A stretch of DNA of 47,520 nucleotides from Planctomycetota bacterium. GTDB lineage: Bacteria > Planctomycetota > UBA1135. The first letter of the stretch is position 1. Every line of letters begins with the position of its first letter. Under the pieces are notes generated by a model that was given only the letters and a program-made list of their open reading frames with translations, did not search any database and was not told the origin of the DNA. The stretch spans positions 1 to 47,520 of the forward strand of contig RFGR01000172.1 in NCBI GenBank assembly GCA_003696625.1, written 5' to 3'. The position numbers were made by a program, and so were the translations under genes. Below are positions 32,854 to 42,582 of the stretch, piece by piece.

Positions 32854-34941
32854 ATGAGACATCGACTCTTCCTCGGGGCCGTCCTCGCGACCGCCCTGGC
32901 CTCCTCCGCCGCGGCGCAGGATTGGCCGAATCTTCCGACCACCTTCCAGCCCGCCAACAACTACACCGACGGCTTCGAGACCTATGCCGGGGTCGTGCCG
33001 CCGCACATGGCCACCAATGCGCTGGACTCCCTGACCGGTCTGCCCGATCCGGAGGCTTGGTGCAACATCGGCCAGCAGGGCCTGCCGCTCAGCGCCGCCA
33101 CCGGCACCTTCTGCCTCGAGATGGGCCTCGACCCGGCCTCGAACAACTACCACGACGTCCGCAACGGCCTGGTCATCGGCCTCGACGGCACCGGCGCCGG
33201 CGCCGACCTGTGGCTGCGCGCCAAGGCGATCAACCACGGGGAGGAGACCGACACCTGGGACGGCGTCTGGGTCTCCACCGACGGTCTGAACTGGACCCAG
33301 GCCTTCGGCGGCTGGAGCAACCTGCGCCTCTCGACCGGCGTCTGGGGCGATACTCCGCCGATCGGCCTGAGCACCACCGGCACCTCCACCGCCGGCCAGT
33401 TCTACCTGCTGTTCGCGCAGGACGACAACTTCCCCTATGGCTACCTCGACGGCATCGGCATCGACGACATCTCGATCGACACCAACGCGCCGCCGCCGCC
33501 GTTCGCCAACCTGCCGACCACCTTCCAGCCGGCCGGCTCCTTCTTCGAGGACTTCGAGTCCCTGGGCGGCGTCGTGCCGAGCTACTTCGGCGTCAACGCC
33601 ACCAACGCCGCCACCAACCTGCCCGATCCCGAGGCCTACTGCAACGCCGGTCAGACCCCGGCGATCTACAGCGCCGCTTCCGGCATGTACTGCCTGGAAA
33701 TGGCCTTTGACCCGATCAGCAACAACAACCACTACGTGCGCAACGGCCTGGTCATCGGTCTCGACGGCACCGGCGTCACCAGCGATCTCTGGCTCGACTT
33801 CCAGTTCCTGGAGTACTACGAGACCTCCGACCAGTGGGATGGCGTCTTCCTGTCCGACGACGGCGTCAACTGGGTCCTGGTCCAGCAGCTCTGGAACGGC
33901 TCCACCACCTGGGCGCCGCAGGCCAAGGTCAATCTGAGCAACCTCGGCGTCAACGTCAGCGGCCAGTTCTACCTGCTCTTCGCCGAAGAGGGGAACCAGG
34001 GCTACGCCTACTCCGACGGTATCGGCATCGACGACATCGCCGTCAACACGACGCCGCCGCCGCCGGCCTGGCCGAACCTGCCGACCTCCTTCCAGGCGGC
34101 CGCCGGCTACCACGACGACTTCGAGTCCTATCTGGGCGTCGTGCCGAGCCACTTCGGGGTCAACGAACTGGATTCCCTGACCGGGTTGCCGGATCCGGAG
34201 GCATGGTGCAACATCGGTCAGCACGCCCTCGCCATCACCACCACCTCGGGCGTCTACTGTCTGGAGATGGGCCTGATCCCGGGCAGCACCAACTACCACA
34301 ACGTGCGCAACGGCCTGGTGATCGGCCTGAACGGCGCCGGCGCCACCGAATTGAACCTGGACTTCCAGGCCATCGACCACGGTGAGGAGACCAACACCTG
34401 GGACGGTGTCTGGGTTTCCGACGACGGCCTCAACTGGTACCAGAGCTATGGCCCGTGGACGGCCCTGCTCAGCTCCTGGCAGCCCGTCACCGCCGGCGAT
34501 CTGATGACCGCCGGGGCCAACACCAACGGCGACTTCTACCTGCTGTTCGCCCAAGAGGACAACTTCCCGTACGGCTACCTGGACGGCATCGGCATCGACG
34601 ACGTGAACATCGTCGATCCGGGCCCGCCCGGCCCGACCCTCTCGGTCACCGGTTTGGTCGCCGGCGGCCTCGCCACCGTGCAGGTCGATTTCGCCACTCC
34701 GGGCGGCCTCGTCCGGCATGGCTACTCGCTGGTTGGCGGCGGCCCGACCACCACTCCGTACGGCGATCTCCTGCTGAGCCCGCCCTACAGCGAGCTGCCG
34801 GCCATGACGGCCAACGCCTCCGGCACCGCCCGCATGACCATGCCGATCCCGCCTGGGACCACCGGCGTGGCCGTCTGGCTGCACGCTTTCGACGTCGGCT
34901 CGCTGACCTTCACCAACGGCATCGCGACTTTCGTCGGCTGA
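32854..34941 (+). CDS. Secreted protein with three tandem about 190-aa repeats and C-terminal beta domain (695 aa)
   Basis: MRHRLFLGAVLATALASSAAAQDWPNL; three units starting [WA]xNLPT[TS]FQ and ending GY[LS]DGIGIDD[IV]. Confidence 0.85.
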   Translation: MRHRLFLGAVLATALASSAAAQDWPNLPTTFQPANNYTDGFETYAGVVPPHMATNALDSLTGLPDPEAWCNIGQQGLPLSAATGTFCLEMGLDPASNNYHDVRNGLVIGLDGTGAGADLWLRAKAINHGEETDTWDGVWVSTDGLNWTQAFGGWSNLRLSTGVWGDTPPIGLSTTGTSTAGQFYLLFAQDDNFPYGYLDGIGIDDISIDTNAPPPPFANLPTTFQPAGSFFEDFESLGGVVPSYFGVNATNAATNLPDPEAYCNAGQTPAIYSAASGMYCLEMAFDPISNNNHYVRNGLVIGLDGTGVTSDLWLDFQFLEYYETSDQWDGVFLSDDGVNWVLVQQLWNGSTTWAPQAKVNLSNLGVNVSGQFYLLFAEEGNQGYAYSDGIGIDDIAVNTTPPPPAWPNLPTSFQAAAGYHDDFESYLGVVPSHFGVNELDSLTGLPDPEAWCNIGQHALAITTTSGVYCLEMGLIPGSTNYHNVRNGLVIGLNGAGATELNLDFQAIDHGEETNTWDGVWVSDDGLNWYQSYGPWTALLSSWQPVTAGDLMTAGANTNGDFYLLFAQEDNFPYGYLDGIGIDDVNIVDPGPPGPTLSVTGLVAGGLATVQVDFATPGGLVRHGYSLVGGGPTTTPYGDLLLSPPYSELPAMTANASGTARMTMPIPPGTTGVAVWLHAFDVGSLTFTNGIATFVG
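32922..34620 (+). repeat. Three tandem coding repeats within the secreted protein (about 32922-33504, 33505-34067, 34068-34620)
   Basis: Shared blocks: NLPTTFQPA, GVVPxxxxxN, LPDPEAWCNIGQ, YCLEMGL, VRNGLVIGLDGTGA, WDGVWVSDDGLNW, GQFYLLFAQEDNFPYGYLDGIGIDD. Confidence 0.85.
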
Positions 34942-34969
34942 TTCCGTCCCCGGCCTTGCGACCGGATGC

Positions 34970-35007
34970 GGGCCCCCTCCTGCGGGAGAGGGCCCGCCCT
35001 CTCTTTG
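34970..35007 (+). terminator. Candidate intrinsic terminator downstream of the triple-repeat protein gene
   Basis: GGGCCCCCTC-CTGCGG-GAGAGGGCCC (10-bp stem, one mismatch) followed by GCCCTCTCTTT. Confidence 0.5.
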
Positions 35008-35093
35008 CCGGCGCCGCGGTCGGCTTCGCGGCGACGGCGCCCGGCCCGTTCCTAGAGGCCTGGGATGCCGCCGGCCCCCCCCCGCCGCCGGCC

Positions 35094-36068
35094 TCAGTCT
35101 TCGATGTGCGTCGGCGCCCGGCCGGTCCGGTCGGCCACCGCCCGGCGGTGGCGCTCGACGATGCGGTCGGCGATCTGCCGCACCGCCGTGCGGAGCCACA
35201 TCGACGTGTGGCTCTCCGGTCGGTAGTCGGCCTCGCCGAAGGCGTGGATCCGGCCCTGCCGCTGCAGCTCGTTGACCTGCATGAACTCGGCCTCGCTGCC
35301 GGCCTTGTAGACGGCGAAGGTCTTGCCGCCGTTGCGGTTGACGACCGAGAAGACCGGCACGTCGCTCGGGCCGTCGGCGACATAGATCATGTTCTCGAAC
35401 GGCACCCGGCGCAGCTCCTCGGCGATGGCGGCGTTGACGTGGATCTCCGGGTTCTTGTTGCTGCCCTTGTTGATCTCGAACACCGCCCGGGTCTTGGTCG
35501 TGTTGTCGATGGCGTAGGCGACCTCGGTGATCTCCGGGCCGGCCTTGGACAGGAAGCTGCCCTGGCGTTCTTCGGCCAGATAGCCCGGACCGGGTGTGCC
35601 CTCGACGAATTCGCAGGCCCAGACCCCCTCGAGCCAGGGCGCGATGCTGCTGCCGAGGATCATCTGCCGCAGCCCGGTGCTGATCACGTAGTGCTCGACC
35701 TCGATCTCGCGTTTGATGTATTCCGGCTTCTCGGTCACCTGCCGCTGCAGCCGTTCGAACACCTCGGGAACGCCCGGGTAGAACTCCAGCTCGGCGCCCA
35801 GTTCGCGCAGCATCCGGTTGTTGAGGCCGCGGAAACGACCGGCCCGGACGTAGGCCAGGATGTGGTTGAGGTAGATCGTGTCGCGGGCGACCAGCTCGGC
35901 GCCGCGCTCGCGGTAGGCCTGCGGCAGCCGGTTGACCTCGCGCCAGAACTCGGCGCCGTCGACGCCGAAGCGCCGGAACAGCGGCTCCTGCATGTACCCC
36001 GGGATCAGGGTCTTGTCGAAGTCCCAGATGATCGCGATCGTGTTCTGGGTGAAGAGGGGGCCGGGCAT
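35094..36068 (-). CDS. HAD-superfamily phosphatase-like protein (324 aa)
   Basis: IAIIWDFDKTLIPGYMQ (DxDxT), HYVISTGLRQMI, ENMIYVADGPSDVPVFSVV motifs. Confidence 0.85.
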   Translation of the reverse strand: MPGPLFTQNTIAIIWDFDKTLIPGYMQEPLFRRFGVDGAEFWREVNRLPQAYRERGAELVARDTIYLNHILAYVRAGRFRGLNNRMLRELGAELEFYPGVPEVFERLQRQVTEKPEYIKREIEVEHYVISTGLRQMILGSSIAPWLEGVWACEFVEGTPGPGYLAEERQGSFLSKAGPEITEVAYAIDNTTKTRAVFEINKGSNKNPEIHVNAAIAEELRRVPFENMIYVADGPSDVPVFSVVNRNGGKTFAVYKAGSEAEFMQVNELQRQGRIHAFGEADYRPESHTSMWLRTAVRQIADRIVERHRRAVADRTGRAPTHIED

Positions 36069-36136
36069 GGCAGCAGCCCGATTGTAGATCCGGCTTGGCG
36101 CCACGATCCGACGGGGCCGGCGACAGAGAGCAGAAT

Positions 36137-38074
36137 CTAGCCGGGGGCGCCGGGATCCCGGCGAAGCAGCGCCGCCGCCTCGCGCCGGCCGCGCTCGACC
36201 TCCTCGCGCGGGATATCGAGCTGGATGATCTTCATGACCGCGGCCGTGAGGTCCCAGGGCACCCGGGTGGCGCTGAGGGCGTCGTCGCCCCGGCGGTTGC
36301 GGCGGGCCGGGTCGGCGCCGCGCGCGAGCAGCAGGCGGACGACCTCGGCCCGGCCGAAGAAGGCGGCGGCGATCAGCGGTGTGGTGCCGTCGGCGGCGGC
36401 GAAGTCCACCCCGGCGCCGCCGGCGAGCAGGGCCTCGACCACCGCCCGGTCGCCGCGGCTGGCGGCCTGTTGCAGGGGCGTGGTGCCGAACACCTCCTCG
36501 CGTTGATCGGGCGGGGCGCCGGCGGCTAGCGCCGCCCGGACCCGCTCTGGATCGCCCGCCGCCACCGCCGCCCACAGGTCGGGCGGGGCCGGCGCCTCCG
36601 CGTCCTCCTCTTCGCCCAGGTAGCCGAGCCCGCGTAGTTCCTCGAGGACCGCCGGATCCAGCTCCGCCTCGGCCGCCACCTCGGCGCCGTGGCCGTGGCG
36701 GGCGCGGAAGGCCTCGACCTCGCGCTCCAGCTCGCGGGCCAGGTCGGGGTGCTCGGCCGCCACGTTGTGGCGTTCGCCCGGGTCGGCGGCCAGGTCGTAC
36801 AGCTCCAGGCGCGGTCGGTCGAAGAACTGCGAGCCGAGGTGATTGACCAGCAGCTTCCAGTGACCGCGCCGGATGCTGGTCAACACGCCCGAGCCCTGGC
36901 CGAGGCGGCGCAGCACCGGGTCCTCGCGGTGCTCGGCGATCACGTCCGGCGGCGGCCCGCTCTCCTCGCCGCGGGCCAGCGGCACCAGGCTGCGGCCAGC
37001 CAGTCCGGGCGGCGCCGGGATGTCGAGCAGATCGAGCAGGGTGGGGAAGATGTCGATGCTCCGCACGGGCTCCGTCACCCGGCGCCCGGCCGGCAGCAGC
37101 CCCGGCGCGTAGATCATCAGCGGCACGCGGACCATCTCCTCGTACAGGCTGTAGCCGTGGCTGGTGCCGCCGTGCTCGAAGAACTCCTCGCCGTGGTCGG
37201 AGGTGACGATCACGATCATGTCCTCTCCCCAGCCGTCGTCGGCCAGCGCCCGCCACAGGCGGCCGATCTCATCGTCGTTGGCGCAGACGTCGCCGTCGTA
37301 GAGATTGCTGGCGTGGCGGATGAAAGAGGCGCGGTCGATGCCGGTGCGGTCGAAGTTCTCCTGGGTCACGAACAAGCCCGGAATCGGCGGTCGGCTGGCC
37401 AAGAGCCGCCGCCACTCCTCGCGGAAGCGGTCGTGTCGGGCAGGGTCGGCGAAGCGCTCCAGATACTCGGGCGCCGGCTCGTACTCCTCGTGCGGGTCGA
37501 CCGAGTGCAGGTAGAGCAACAGCGGCCAGGAGTCATCCGCCTGCAGCCAGGGCAAGACGATCTCGTTCAGCTTGCGGGCCGAACCGCTGGCGAAGCGGAT
37601 CGGGTCGCCGCCGTTGATCACGGTGGACTCGACGAAGGAGTCGAAGCCCTGGGCATAGTTCGACAGCAGGTTGCCCATGACGATGTTGGCCGAGAAGCCG
37701 GCCGTGAACCAGCCGTTGTCGCGCAGGACCTCGGGGAAGGTCAGGGCCTCGTCCGGCAACCGGTCCTGGAGCCGGTGCATGCCGTGGTCGGCCAGGTAGC
37801 TGGAGGTCAGGAGCGAGGCCATGGACGGCTTGGTCCACGGCGCCTGGCTCGAGCAGTGCTCGAACACCACCGAGCGCGCTGCCAGCTCCGCGAGAAAGGG
37901 ACTGGTCGGCCGGTCGTAGCCGTCGGCGCTGAGCCGGTCGTAGCGGCAGGTGTCGATCAGATAGAAGAGTACGCTGCGCGGCCGGGCGGCCGGATCACCG
38001 GCGGGGTCGCTCTCCTGGGCGGGGAAGGGTACGGCGGCGGCCAGGAGGAGGAGGGCGGGAAGGGCCGGTCGCAT
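36137..38074 (-). CDS. Secreted sulfatase-like hydrolase fused to C-terminal ankyrin repeats (645 aa)
   Basis: SVLFYLIDTCRYDRL, SSQAPWTKPSMASLLTS, VIVTSDHGEEFFEHGGTSHG; C-terminus FGTTPLQQAASRGDRAVVEALLAGGAGVDFAAADGTTPLIAAAFFGRAEVVRLLLARGADP. Confidence 0.88.
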   Translation of the reverse strand: MRPALPALLLLAAAVPFPAQESDPAGDPAARPRSVLFYLIDTCRYDRLSADGYDRPTSPFLAELAARSVVFEHCSSQAPWTKPSMASLLTSSYLADHGMHRLQDRLPDEALTFPEVLRDNGWFTAGFSANIVMGNLLSNYAQGFDSFVESTVINGGDPIRFASGSARKLNEIVLPWLQADDSWPLLLYLHSVDPHEEYEPAPEYLERFADPARHDRFREEWRRLLASRPPIPGLFVTQENFDRTGIDRASFIRHASNLYDGDVCANDDEIGRLWRALADDGWGEDMIVIVTSDHGEEFFEHGGTSHGYSLYEEMVRVPLMIYAPGLLPAGRRVTEPVRSIDIFPTLLDLLDIPAPPGLAGRSLVPLARGEESGPPPDVIAEHREDPVLRRLGQGSGVLTSIRRGHWKLLVNHLGSQFFDRPRLELYDLAADPGERHNVAAEHPDLARELEREVEAFRARHGHGAEVAAEAELDPAVLEELRGLGYLGEEEDAEAPAPPDLWAAVAAGDPERVRAALAAGAPPDQREEVFGTTPLQQAASRGDRAVVEALLAGGAGVDFAAADGTTPLIAAAFFGRAEVVRLLLARGADPARRNRRGDDALSATRVPWDLTAAVMKIIQLDIPREEVERGRREAAALLRRDPGAPG

Positions 38075-38174
38075 CGAACCGGATCCTAGGTCATCCTTCG
38101 CCGGTCCGCCCGGCCGGCGGCGTCACCGGGACTGGAATCGACGGTGCGGGCGGCCCTTCTAGACTGTGCCGTCC

Positions 38175-40346
38175 TTGGCGACCTTCCTCCCCGTTCTGGC
38201 CCTGCTCGCGGCCCTGGGCGGCGGTTCCGGCCCGGACCCGGAGCCGCCGGCGGTGCAAGTGGTGGTCACCGAGCGCCGGCCGGTGATCGACGGCCGCCTC
38301 GAGCCCGAGGTATGGGCGCGGGCCGCGCGGCTCGGGCCGCTGACCGAGGTTGACCCCGACGAGGGCGCCCCGGCCGACCCGCCGACCGAGATCCTGCTGC
38401 TGCGCGACGACGAGCACCTCTATCTGGGGGTCATCTGCCACGAGGCGCAACCGGAGCGCTTGGTGCTCCAGAACATGGAGCGCGACGCCTTCCTGAACGA
38501 GGACGACCGCATCCAGTTCGTCTTCGACACCTTCCGCGACGGCCGCACCGGCTACTTTTTCCAGATCAGCGCCGCCGGCTCCCGCGGCGACGCCCTGCTC
38601 GGCGCCAACGGCGGCACTTTCAACAAGCGCTGGGACGGATTCTGGGAGGGACGGACCTGGATCGGCCCCGACCGCTGGACGGCCGAGATCGCGATCCCGT
38701 TCAAGACCATGGCGGCCGGGCCGGGCGACACCTGGGGTTTCAACCTCGAGCGCTACCGCGGCGCCGATCGCACCCGCTACCGCTGGGCCGCTCCGCGCCG
38801 CGACCTCCGGATCATGATCGTTTCCGAGGCCGGCGAGATCCGCGGTCTGGGCGGAACCGAGGACGGTCTCGGCCTTGAACTCGTGCCCTACTTCAAGGTC
38901 CGCCGGAGCGAGCTGGAGGATCCGGAGCGCAAGAACCTGGTCGGCGCTGGCGGTGGCGAGTTCAACTGGCGGATCACACCGCAGCTCACCGGCTCCCTGA
39001 CCTGGAACACCGACTTCGCCGAGACCGAGGCCGACCAGCGGCGGGTCAACCTGACCCGCTTTCCGCTCTTCTTCCCCGAGAAGCGCGACTTCTTCCTCCA
39101 GGACTCCAACCTGTTCGAGTTCGGCGAACAGAGCGGCTTCGGTCACCGCGGCGGCGGCGGCAACCTGCTGCCCTTTTTCAGCCGCCGGATCGGACTGTCC
39201 GGGGCGGGCGAGGAGATTCCGATCGAGGCCGGCGCCCGCCTCGCCGGCCGGGTCGAGGACCTCGACCTCGGCCTGCTGGCGGTGCGGACCGGCGCCGCCG
39301 CCGGCGCCCCGGCCGGAGAGCTGTTCGTCGCCCGCCCCTCCTACCGCTTCACCGATGAACTCTCCGGCGGTCTGCTCTTGACATCCGGCAACCCGGAGAC
39401 CAACGACACCAACCTGGTCACCGGCACCGATCTGCGCTTCAGCCGCACCGACTTCCTGCCCGGCTACCGCCTCAACCTGAACGCCTTCGTCGTCCGCAGT
39501 TCGGACGAGGAGCACCACGAGATCGGCAGCGCCTGGGGCGCCCAGGCCAGCCTGCAGAGCCGCGACTGGACCCACCGGTTTGACACCCTCTGGTCGCAGT
39601 CGGCGTTCCATCCCGGTCTTGGCTTCGTCCGGCGCCCGGGTGAGCGCTACTACCGGCTGGAAACCCGCTGGGAACCCCGCCCCGAGAACGGCGGCGCCAT
39701 CCGCGAGTACGTGTTCGGGTTCCGGCCGCGGTGGTGGACCGACTCCAGCGGACGGGTCCAGAGCCACGGCATCGACTTGACCTTCTTCGGGCTGGAGTGG
39801 AACAGCGGCGACCGCTTCAGCGCGACCTGGGCTTACGACGGCGACCGGCTCGACCAGCCCTTCTCGCCGGTGAAGGGCACGACGATCCGCAAGGGCTTCC
39901 ACCACTGGAACGCGCTCGAGACCAGCTTCCGTTTCTCGGACGTGCGGCCGCTGTCGGGCAGCCTCGACCTGCGCGCCGGCCAGTGGTACGACGGCCGGGC
40001 GGTCCGCGCCGGCGGCGGCCTCGACTGGCGCCCCGACGCCCATCTCCGTCTTGGGTTGGACCTCCGGGAGGACCACTTCTTCCTGCCCGGCGGCGACTTC
40101 GTCTCCCGCGTCGGCATCCTGCGGGGGAACTACTCCTTCTCGCCGGACCTCTCCTGGAACAACCTGCTCCAGGCCGACAACCAGTCCGATGTGGTCGGGC
40201 TGCAGTCGCGCCTGCGCTGGATCCTGGCCGACGGACAGGAGTGCTTCCTGGTCCTGAACTACGCCTGGCAGGAACTCGCCGGCGGTCCCTTCGTTCCGGC
40301 CTCCCGCGACCTCACCGCCAAGGTGGTCTGGACCCTTCGCTTCTGA
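38175..40346 (+). CDS. DUF5916/CBM9-like secreted protein, probable outer-membrane barrel (about 723 aa; start 38166 GTG or 38175 TTG)
   Basis: PVIDGRLEPEVWARAARLGPLTEVDPDEGAPADPPTEILLLRDDEHLYLGV...NEDDRIQFVFDTFRDGRTGYFFQI, then alternating beta pattern ending in WTLRF. Confidence 0.8.
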   Translation: MATFLPVLALLAALGGGSGPDPEPPAVQVVVTERRPVIDGRLEPEVWARAARLGPLTEVDPDEGAPADPPTEILLLRDDEHLYLGVICHEAQPERLVLQNMERDAFLNEDDRIQFVFDTFRDGRTGYFFQISAAGSRGDALLGANGGTFNKRWDGFWEGRTWIGPDRWTAEIAIPFKTMAAGPGDTWGFNLERYRGADRTRYRWAAPRRDLRIMIVSEAGEIRGLGGTEDGLGLELVPYFKVRRSELEDPERKNLVGAGGGEFNWRITPQLTGSLTWNTDFAETEADQRRVNLTRFPLFFPEKRDFFLQDSNLFEFGEQSGFGHRGGGGNLLPFFSRRIGLSGAGEEIPIEAGARLAGRVEDLDLGLLAVRTGAAAGAPAGELFVARPSYRFTDELSGGLLLTSGNPETNDTNLVTGTDLRFSRTDFLPGYRLNLNAFVVRSSDEEHHEIGSAWGAQASLQSRDWTHRFDTLWSQSAFHPGLGFVRRPGERYYRLETRWEPRPENGGAIREYVFGFRPRWWTDSSGRVQSHGIDLTFFGLEWNSGDRFSATWAYDGDRLDQPFSPVKGTTIRKGFHHWNALETSFRFSDVRPLSGSLDLRAGQWYDGRAVRAGGGLDWRPDAHLRLGLDLREDHFFLPGGDFVSRVGILRGNYSFSPDLSWNNLLQADNQSDVVGLQSRLRWILADGQECFLVLNYAWQELAGGPFVPASRDLTAKVVWTLRF

Positions 40347-40410
40347 GGCGCGGATCGACGGCGGCGACGCCTAAGATCGCCCGCCCGGGCGCCCGCCGCC
40401 CGTCCTTCCG

Positions 40411-42582
40411 ATGTCCCGAGACTGCCGGATCCGGCTCGCGCTACTCGCCCTGGTGGCGGCCCTTTCCTGGGGCGCGCGCGAGGCCCGCTCGGCCCGCTTT
40501 CAGCGCCTGGCCGCCGGCGGCGGGCAGCCGGCGCCGGCGGCCGAGTGGTTCAGCGCCGAGCCGGACGGACTCTACCACGTGCGCCGGGTCGAGCGGGCGC
40601 TGGCGGAAGGGTTGCCGCCGGCACCGCGCGATCCGGCGATGGCCTTCCCCGCCGGTGCCCCGATCCCCTGGCCGCCGTACTACGACGCACTGCTGGCGGT
40701 GGCCGCCCGACCGGTCGTCGGACCGCCGCCCGCCGGCGACCGAACGCATTGGCGGAACCGGCTGGAGCGCTTCGCCGCCACCCTGCCGGTCGTCTTCGGG
40801 GCGGCGACCAGCGTCGCCGCGGCGGCGGCCGGGGCCGCTCTGGCCGGGCCGCCGGGGCTCCTCGCCGTCGGGCTCCTGCACGCCCTCTCCTACGGCGCGA
40901 TCCACTATTCGGTGCCGGGGGTGGCGGATCATCACGCCTTCGTCTCGCTGCTCCTGGCCCTTCTGTTGCTGCTCGTCGCCGAGGCGATCCGGCGCCGCGC
41001 CTTCGCGCGGCCGGGCGCCGGCTGGCGCTTCGGGGCGGCGGCCGGGGTCGCCGCCGGCCTGCTGCTCGGCACTTGGGTGGCATCGCTGGTCTTCGTGGTG
41101 GTGGTGCAGGCCGCACTCGGTCTGTGGGTGGTCTGGGTCTGCTGGCGCCGGCGGCCGGCGCCGGGGCTGGCGCCGTTCGGCCTCGGCTTCCATCTGGCGG
41201 CGCTGCTGACGGTGCTGCCGGCGGTCCTCCAGTCGCCGTGGCGGGAGACGCAGCCCTGGATGGTGGTGAACCTGAGCTGGTTCCACCCGCTCCACCTCGC
41301 CGCCGGCGCGGTGGTGTTCCTGCCGCTTTGGGGCTGGCCGGTGGCCTCTCCCTGGCGCCGCCGCTGGCCCTTCCTGGTCGCCGGCGCCCTGGCCGCCGCC
41401 GCCGCCGCACTGGCCCTCGCCGGTGCCGGGCCGGTGGCCGGAATCCGCGAAGGCTTCGCCTGGGCGGCGCGGGCCAATGTCTTCATGGGCGACATCGCCG
41501 AATCACAGCCGCTGCTCGGCCCCGACCGCTACGGCACCGGCGGGCTCTTCGGCTGGCTCGGCTACACCGTGCTGCTGGTGCCGGCCGCCTGGCCCTTCGG
41601 CCTGTGGGCGCTCCGGCGGCGGCCGGATCTCCTGCCTTGGTTGGTGGCCTTGCCGGTGCTGCTGGCCCAGGCTCTGGCCCAGCGCCGCTTCGCCGCCGAC
41701 GCCGCTCTGCCGCTGGCGGTGCTCGTCGGCTGGGGACTGGCCTCCGGCCTTCCCCGTGGTCGGTGGCGTTGGCTGGCGCTCCCGGCGGCCGTGCTGCTCC
41801 AGCTACCAGGCGTCGCCAAGGTGGCCGACGGTCTGGCCCACCGGCGGCCGGATCAGACCGACCTCGAGGCGGTGCGGATGAACGGCCTGCGGGCCGCCCA
41901 CGAGTGGCTCGGCGCCCACGCCGCGCCGGACTCCTCGGTGATGGCCCACTGGGATCAGGGCCACGCGATCGAACTCCTCACCGGCATGGGCAGCGTGGCG
42001 ACCAACTTCGGCAGCTACGTCGGCGAGGAGGGCTTCACCGACGCCGCCCGCTTCTTCACCGCGCAGGATCTGGAGGCGGCCGAGTGGTTGCTCGACCGAC
42101 ACCGCTGCCGCTACGTCCTGGTCCACGGCGGTCCTCTCTGGGCCTGGGACCAGCTCCGCGCGGCCGCCGGGGGGACGGCGGCCGAGGCCTGGCGATCGAG
42201 TCTGGCCGGCATTCTCTACCGTCCGGACGCGGCGCCGCCCTGGCTGCGCCTGCGCTGGGTCGCCCCGTTCCGCGACCCGGACCTGCCCGATGGAGTGCTG
42301 CCGGCGGTGGCGCTGATCTACGAGCACGTGCCGGGGGCGCGGTTGGAGGCCTCGGTTCCGCCCGGCGCCGAGGTCGAACTCGGCATCCCGGTGGCGGTCC
42401 CGGGCGGGGTCGCCGCCTTCACCTGGCGGATCGCGGCCGCCGCCGACGCCGGCGGCCGCGTGCGCTTCCGGCTGCCCTACCCTGGGAAGGCCGTGCTGAG
42501 CTGGGAAGCCGGACGAATCGAGGTGGCCGTGTCGGAGGAGGCCGTCGCCACCGGGGCGAGACTCACCGCCGGGGACGACTGA
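40411..42582 (+). CDS. STT3/AglB-like oligosaccharyltransferase family membrane protein (723 aa)
   Basis: EL1-like AEPDGLYHVRRVERAL, VADHHAF, EL5-like GDIAESQP, many TM segments, and SVMAHWDQGHAIELLTG in the position of the WWDYG motif. Confidence 0.72.
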   Translation: MSRDCRIRLALLALVAALSWGAREARSARFQRLAAGGGQPAPAAEWFSAEPDGLYHVRRVERALAEGLPPAPRDPAMAFPAGAPIPWPPYYDALLAVAARPVVGPPPAGDRTHWRNRLERFAATLPVVFGAATSVAAAAAGAALAGPPGLLAVGLLHALSYGAIHYSVPGVADHHAFVSLLLALLLLLVAEAIRRRAFARPGAGWRFGAAAGVAAGLLLGTWVASLVFVVVVQAALGLWVVWVCWRRRPAPGLAPFGLGFHLAALLTVLPAVLQSPWRETQPWMVVNLSWFHPLHLAAGAVVFLPLWGWPVASPWRRRWPFLVAGALAAAAAALALAGAGPVAGIREGFAWAARANVFMGDIAESQPLLGPDRYGTGGLFGWLGYTVLLVPAAWPFGLWALRRRPDLLPWLVALPVLLAQALAQRRFAADAALPLAVLVGWGLASGLPRGRWRWLALPAAVLLQLPGVAKVADGLAHRRPDQTDLEAVRMNGLRAAHEWLGAHAAPDSSVMAHWDQGHAIELLTGMGSVATNFGSYVGEEGFTDAARFFTAQDLEAAEWLLDRHRCRYVLVHGGPLWAWDQLRAAAGGTAAEAWRSSLAGILYRPDAAPPWLRLRWVAPFRDPDLPDGVLPAVALIYEHVPGARLEASVPPGAEVELGIPVAVPGGVAAFTWRIAAAADAGGRVRFRLPYPGKAVLSWEAGRIEVAVSEEAVATGARLTAGDD

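Noticed and set aside
32767-35199. 810-aa minus-strand ORF with apparent internal repeats
   Set aside because: Repeats mirror the sense-strand triple-repeat protein, which has a signal peptide and coherent motifs.
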